From Azolla caroliniana (lineage: Eukaryota; Polypodiophyta), in NCBI GenBank assembly GCA_043228905.1, contig JBHGNT010000005.1, forward strand, positions 17,298,001-17,362,000: a DNA stretch of 64,000 bases. The letters run 5' to 3'. The position numbers and the translations under genes are program-made. The notes beneath the pieces are model-generated. The model saw only the letters and a list, made by a program, of their open reading frames with translations, did no database searches and was not told the origin of the DNA. Shown here one piece after another: positions 59,223-64,000 of the stretch (position 1 is its first letter; each line of letters begins with the position of its first letter).

Positions 59223-60674
59223 CTAGAGCTTCCCGTTCCGTGGTAGAGTAGTTTCATTCTGCTTGGGATAGCTTTCGGCTGGCATAGTACACTGGCCGGT
59301 ACCACTTCCGATTGCGATGTCGGAGGCGTCCACGAACACGTGAAATTCTTTACTCCAATCCAGAGGTTGTACTACCGGTGCCTGCGACAATAGTACCTTG
59401 AGGGCCTTATATGCCCTATCCTCAGTGTCGGTCCACTGGAATGGTGTCCGATGTACGGCGGCATGCAACGGTGTAGCCAGGTCGGCCAAGTATCGGAGCA
59501 TCCGGCTGTGCCACTGGATCTGGCCTAAGAACTGGTTTAATGCCTTTGCCGTTGCCGGCGCTGGTGCTTCTAATATGGCTTTCACTTTGTCCGGGTCGAC
59601 TGCAATACCTTCCTGGCTCACAATATGTCCTAATAAAGTTCCACTGGACACGCTAAATACACACTTTGCCGGATTCAAGCTTAGCCGGTATGCTCTACAC
59701 TTTTCTAGACAAAGACGAAGGTGCTGAAAATGGTCCTCCTCCCGGCTATAGACGGCGAAATCGTCAAGGAAAACCTGCATAAAAGTCGGTATATATTCAC
59801 CAAAGATTTCCATGATGATTCGTTGAAATGTTGCCGGTGCCGTTTTGAGTCCGAACATCATCACCACGGCCACAAACACCCCCCATTCGGTGACAAATGC
59901 CGTTTTCTCTTGGTCGTCGGGGTGCATTCGGATCTGATTATACCCGCTAAATCTGTCTAAGAAGCTATAGACCTCATGGCCGGCGACGACATCCAACACT
60001 CCATTTGTGAACGGAAGTGGAAACGCATCCGTTACCGTAGCCGCATTGAGTTTCCGGTAGTCCACGCAAACTCGAATTTTCCCGTTCTTCTCCGGTACGA
60101 CTACGATCGGGCTCAGCCATGTCGCTTTCTTTACCGGACGGATAAAGCCAACTCTTAGCAGTTTGTCGATTTCTTCCTTGACCTTAGCGGCATAATTGGG
60201 ATTCATCTGGTACCGTCTTTGTGCCACTGGTTTTGCGTCCTTGCTCAAGTGCACTTGATGTTGGTATAACTGAGGGTCGAGTCCTCGCATGTCTTCGTAT
60301 GACCAGGCGAATACGTCGCGAAATTCCGTGAGAAGTCTTATCATCGCCGTTTTGTCTCCGGACTTCATCTCCTTGGCGATGTGCACCGGTTTTGCTTCGT
60401 TCGTGGTGCCTAAATTCACCTCTTCCAGTTGCAATGCTTTTACGCGCTGTGAAACGGCCATTTCCCGTTCCAACGCTTCCTGCGCTTGCCGTAACTCCCG
60501 GATTGCGTCTTTATTCGGTTCTGCTTCCGCCTCTTCCGGTTGCGGTAAGTATGGTGCTACGGCTTCGGCAATGTCAATTTCGAAGAGGGGTATGATCTTC
60601 GGGTTTTCCTGCAGGTATTGAGCTTCTTCTTCGTCCGCTAACCCTTCTAGCATGTTGACGCATTCCGCATACAA
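59223..60674 (-). pseudogene. Gypsy reverse transcriptase (483 codons) with RNase H start
   Basis: RT core: GFIRPVKKATWLSPIVVVPE, VDYRKLNAATVTDAFPLP, YSFLDRFSGYNQI (residues 236-248; the usual Gly after SFLD is Arg), FGLKTAPATFQR and the catalytic box VFLDDFAVYS (301-310, both Asp kept). It then has the thumb/connection LGHIVSQEGIAVDPDKV and the start of RNase H, FHVFVDASD (first catalytic Asp). A frameshift near 59295 and a TGA at 59254-59256 separate it from the integrase frame. RT makes cDNA from the element RNA. Confidence 0.92.
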
Positions 60675-61439
60675 TGGTGTACATTCCTTGCCAGTGCTCG
60701 TCCTTGGCTGTGTTGGTACCCGTACCTTGGCTTTTCCTCGCCGGAAGGTAATTATATTTTTTCGCCAATTCTATTTGATATGTGCCGTTTTCAACCATAG
60801 CCGCCCCAGCAATAGCGGGTATGCGCCTTGTGCCTGTAATTGTAGCACTACGGCCGAGATGTGAAATGTATGCCCGCCGACGGTGACTTCTAATCTCCGT
60901 ATTAATCCTGTCGGCTGCACTGAGCTTGTATCGGCCATCCACAACCAGAACGGACACGGCTCCCACTCGTGGATTCCTAGGTCATCACACGTCCGGAGGC
61001 TTATTACATTTACCCCATAGCCTCCGTCTATAACTGTGCCGGGGAGTTCTTTCCCTTTTACAATGGCAGTGATTACCGGACTGCTGGTGTCTACCACTGT
61101 TGGTCCCTCCTCCGGATTCGAGAAGAGTACCGGTGCCGGTGATGGTTCTCCTGCCGTCATGGCCGTCTGCAGTCCTTCCGTGAATCTAGGCACGAGTTGT
61201 AGGAGTCTTCCTAGTGGTAACGTAACCTGGCATTCTTGCAACGCCTGCCATGTCTCGTTCTCGGAGTGACTGCCGCCGGCAAGCCCTGCGGTGTTCTCCT
61301 TTTGCTGCTGTAAGTCTGTGACATTCTGCTCGTTTCCTTTCTTTACCCATTCCGTTGCTTGTTTCCGGATGGTCTCATGTGTCTCCCATTCTTTGGCCAT
61401 GCCCTTCGACCTTGTCGTCACCTGCTGCAGGTCTGCCAC
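60675..61439 (-). pseudogene. Gypsy protease region
   Basis: The protease-like domain has VIDGGYGVNVIS as its active-site loop (family consensus D[ST]G; here D-G-G, a variant seen in plant gypsy elements). It is followed by HTFHISAVVLQLQ and YPLLLGRLWLKTA, the usual end of the aspartic protease. It connects gag to RT. Frames differ between 61439-60771 and the RT start at 60674. Confidence 0.8.
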
Positions 61440-63276
61440 CTCAGGGACTACACATATTTACCGCCGGTCGTTTTTCATAGCTCTTCACCGGGCATTGGTT
61501 ACTATAATGGCCTTCCTGTCGGCAGTAGTAGCAGTAGGCCTTCTGGGTATTGCTAGATTCGGCATTGTCTGTTGTACCCGGGGCAAGTCCTACGGTACGC
61601 GCGGGGTTTTGTACCGGTTGGCTACTTGGAGCTCCTTGTTCCGGATCCCGGGGGTAGCCGCCTTTTTTAAAATGCCATTTTTTGTTATAGCTCTTCTTAT
61701 TATGGTACTCTTGACGGGGTTGCCCGTTATATCTGCCCTATTCCTCCCGTTGCTGACAATATCCGGGGGAGTGCTCTCGGTCGTACTGTTCGTATCGTCT
61801 ATTGTAATCCTGGTACCGATCATGCCGGTCATAGTTATCCCTCCGATCACCGTACCAGACATCATTTTCCCGTCGATCGCCATACCGGACATCATTTTCC
61901 CGTCGCTCGCCATACCGGACATCCTGGGCCGGTCGGGCACGGTCCATTCGCCGCCAGTGTTCGTCTTCTTCATCCCGGCTGTTGCGTGGCTCAATTTGTC
62001 GGACGGGCGGTGCTTGCCGATTCAACAGATTATACTCGCACCTATCCGTCGTATGGCTCTTGGATTGACAGATTACACATTGCGTCCTCATAGTGCATTC
62101 TAGAGCCGAGTGTCCGGAATTCAAGCAGGTTGTGCACTGTATTGCTTGCCGAAACCGGAGGTCTTCATCGGACGGTAACGCCCGTTGAAGTGCTCCCAGT
62201 GTGAGCCAGGAGCTTGTCTTTTCCATCTCTCTCACCCGGTCAATGACTTGGTCGATGGTACTTGTGCGGAAGTCGATTACCGTGCAAACCGTGCGTAGGG
62301 GTTCTCGGAGCGCGTTTAGGAATATCGTCTGTAATTCCTCCTCCGGGGGTGTGCGGGCAAGCTAACTATGCATCCGTTGAAACCGGATGACAAATTGGGG
62401 AATGCTCTCCCCTGCCTCTTGCCGGATGGTATAAAATAAGCCTACCATTACGGTCTGGTCCACCTCCTTTTGAAAAAAATGCAAGAATTTAGCTTTTAAA
62501 TCTGCAAAGGTGTTGATGGTAGACGGGTCCTGCGTCCGGGGCCATCTTGCTGCCGGTCCCTCCAATGTGACGCCAAACTCTACTATCTTAGAGCATTCTT
62601 CTTCCTCCGGTGTCAATCGCTGGGACACATGGTTGGCTTCTCATGTCTGTTCAAAGGCGTGCACATGAGCTTCTGCGTCCGGATCATCTCTATACTTGGA
62701 GTACTGGAACGGCATGTCGTCGTCCGGTATTGGTGCGCGGGCTGGTAGTGTTGGTGCTCGTTCCGGAATTTTCTCCGGTGTCGGTGGTTTTTCTTCCTTT
62801 GGTGACGGAGGCCTCTCCTCTTCGGCTTTCGGTGTCGGAGGTTGTTCTTCCTCTGCTGGTTCCGGGGGTTCCAGCGTTAGCACTTCCGGTTCCGGTTCCG
62901 GTGTCGTTAAGGTATCTGATCCTTCGTCCTCCGGTCCGCCCGGGGTTTCGTTGCTGCTACAGTAGTTCATGTGCACGTTGTATTCCCCTTCGGAGTCCGA
63001 TTCATATGCTGAAAAGGCCTCTGCTTCGCCTTCTCCGTTTGCCAACGCGTGGAGAAGGGATTCGGTTTCCCGGAGGCTGCTTAGGCTGCTGCCGTCGTCC
63101 GGGTGCGATGTTTGCTGTAACCAGAGGGAGTCCTCTGCTACTCTCCGGATTACGTTGGAAAACGAGCGATCCGCTCTAATTTCTTGCGCCGCTTGCTAGA
63201 AAGCCTCGCGTCTCCTTTGCCTTTCGGCAAGGCGTAGAGTTCGATCTGTAACCAGGTCGTGCGTTGATCTAGACAT
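61440..63276 (-). pseudogene. Gypsy gag (capsid and nucleocapsid)
   Basis: The likely start is the ATG at 63276 (MSRSTHDLVTDRTLRLAER), about 60 bases inside the primer site. A TAG at 63196-63198, a TGA at 62641-62643 (Trp position in EQT-W-EANH) and a TAG at 62362-62364 interrupt one collinear frame. It has an acidic/Pro-rich N-terminal stretch (62650-63045), then a gag core: GVTLEGPAARWPRTQDPS, FADLKAKFLHFFQ and RQEAGESIPQFVIRFQRM. Three CCHC knuckles follow: CTTCLNSGHSALEC (about 62095-62136), CVICQSKSHTTDRC (about 62040-62079) and CYYCRQEGHYSNQC (about 61497-61538). Between knuckles 2 and 3 lies a 13-residue Arg/Asp/Tyr tandem repeat (DVRYGDRREN). Confidence 0.88.
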
Positions 63277-63307
63277 CCATCCGTGCCGTCGTTCGCTGCA
63301 AAAACAG

Positions 63308-63329
63308 GAATCGTGGTCGCCAAAAACTG
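63308..63329 (-). other. Primer-binding site region of the gypsy element
   Basis: On the minus strand, right after the LTR: cagTTTTTGGCGACCACGATT. TGGCGACCACGA is the likely primer complement; the tRNA species is not assigned. The nested 3.1-kb element has TTTTGGCGATCACAA in the same place. Confidence 0.65.
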
Positions 63330-63763
63330 TGTTAACTCTTCGGGCCGGACAATGGCCTAACACAGGGTGTCTACGGGAGACACTTCACCAAAGGGTGTTA
63401 CGGCAACCGGATTAGACTTCAACGCTTAATCCGACTTAATTAAGTTACTTATTAGGATCATCTTTCATAACACGCGTAAGATATAACAATTAAGACAGAA
63501 CGACAATTAACACAGAGAGATAACAACGCTTAAGCTTTCATTAATTAACCGCTAACTATTACATTGTATTCGGGCCTTTAAATAGGTTTCCGGTTTGTAT
63601 TACAAAACGGTGCCATCCGCACCTGTTCGGGATCGGTCCGGATCCAGAACGGCATACCGTTTCCGGTTCGTCCGTCCACACTCATAGCTTAATTACAACC
63701 ACATTCCTACTACTTAATTAGCTCTCCGTTCCCCACTCTAGACTCCTTTGCCGGCCGGTAACA
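63330..63763 (-). repeat. 5' LTR of the gypsy element (434 bp)
   Basis: Same sequence as 54000-54431 apart from 8 transitions and a 2-bp GA insertion in 'cacagagagata'. Confidence 0.95.
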
Positions 63764-63839
63764 CGGATACTATTTGGACACTGATCCGGCTCTGGCTTAT
63801 TCAGCCGATCCGGATCCGGTTGAGCTTGTTCGCTCAACA
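63764..63839 (-). repeat. 5' LTR of copia-2, distal (first) piece
   Basis: On the minus strand it starts TGTTGAGCGAACAAGCTCAAC, like 16122, and runs into the gypsy target duplication. It marks the outer edge of the whole nest. Confidence 0.85.
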
Positions 63840-64000
63840 CACACATACTCTCTCTCTCTCTCTCTCAGCAAATGCTACCATGACAATTAACAAACATATA
63901 GAAAGAGCTTTTTGAGAGCAAAATCAAATTTGAGTCTATACCAAAAGCTCATTAAGGGAGTTACATCAAGAACATAAAAATACGTCAGAAAAATCCATAT
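63840..64000. other. Flank of the nested cluster
   Basis: A (CT)n tract at 63848-63868, then AT-rich DNA; nothing else was recognised. Confidence 0.4.

Larger units (their letters stand above)
54000..63763 (-). mobile_element. Ty3/gypsy retrotransposon with 3' accessory frame (9.76 kb)
   Basis: LTRs lie at 54000-54431 and 63330-63763, with a perfect target duplication CGGAT (53995-53999 and 63764-63768). The minus-strand order is LTR, primer site, gag with three CCHC knuckles, protease, RT, RNase H, integrase (gypsy order), accessory frame, LTR. By hand alignment the LTRs differ by 8 substitutions, all transitions, plus one 2-bp indel, so the insertion is young. The coding part still has several stops and two frameshifts. 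Confidence 0.95.

Noticed and set aside
1-64000. CRISPR array, rRNA or tRNA gene
   Set aside because: No regular short repeat-spacer array, and no stretch that I could fold or recognise as rRNA or tRNA; a tRNA scan was not possible by eye, so a missed tRNA cannot be excluded.

Overview
This is a plant nuclear window, gene-poor and rich in retrotransposons. The support for a plant is: copia elements primed by initiator-Met tRNA, plant-type Ty3/gypsy and hAT fragments, a plant GDP-mannose transporter gene split by GT-AG introns (one over 5 kb), pyrimidine-tract 5' leaders, and AT-rich intergenic DNA. A DNA amino-methyltransferase-like gene in a plant fits a non-seed land plant such as a fern, lycophyte or bryophyte, but that placement is inference. 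One 100-N scaffold gap lies at 27120-27219.

Layout. 1-1130: 3' part of a beta-class DNA N4/N6 methyltransferase-like gene with two introns and one in-frame TAG. 2076-6215: a decayed copia element whose gag-protease-integrase half and RT-RNase H half point in opposite directions, each carrying one LTR. 7545-7870: a CCCTAAT-type minisatellite and a CT tract leading into an intact 294-codon gene at 8039-8923, which encodes an acidic protein with a C-terminal membrane anchor (possibly ATG8-interacting-like). 8924-16121: non-coding DNA with several local tandem duplications and a 4-copy minisatellite of about 145 bp. 16122-25593: a graveyard of three copia fragments, an unrelated LTR piece, and an LTR-like block flanked by a duplicated 190-bp segment. 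30218-37766: eight visible exons of a GONST-type GDP-mannose transporter, with the 5' exon or exons unresolved. 38150-40681: hAT transposon remnant.

40829-63839 is a nest of at least five insertions. The oldest is a minus-strand copia element (copia-2) whose 5' LTR is now cut into three pieces (44307-44605, 53926-53999, 63769-63839). A 9.3-kb copia element (copia-3, 44606-53925) landed in that LTR. It was itself hit by a 3.1-kb non-autonomous LTR element in protease (46315-49415, TSD CACGG) and by a solo LTR of its own family in the RT/RNase H region (51930-52629, TSD AATGG). A 9.8-kb Ty3/gypsy element (54000-63763, TSD CGGAT) landed in the remaining LTR. The gypsy element carries a long accessory open frame downstream of integrase (about 1,000 codons across one frameshift and one stop). 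It shares its internal ends with the 3.1-kb non-autonomous element, which suggests the gypsy family supplies the enzymes that mobilise it.

Host genes supportable here are few: the methyltransferase-like gene (probably broken), the tail-anchored acidic protein, and the Golgi GDP-mannose transporter. I saw no rRNA, tRNA or CRISPR feature.
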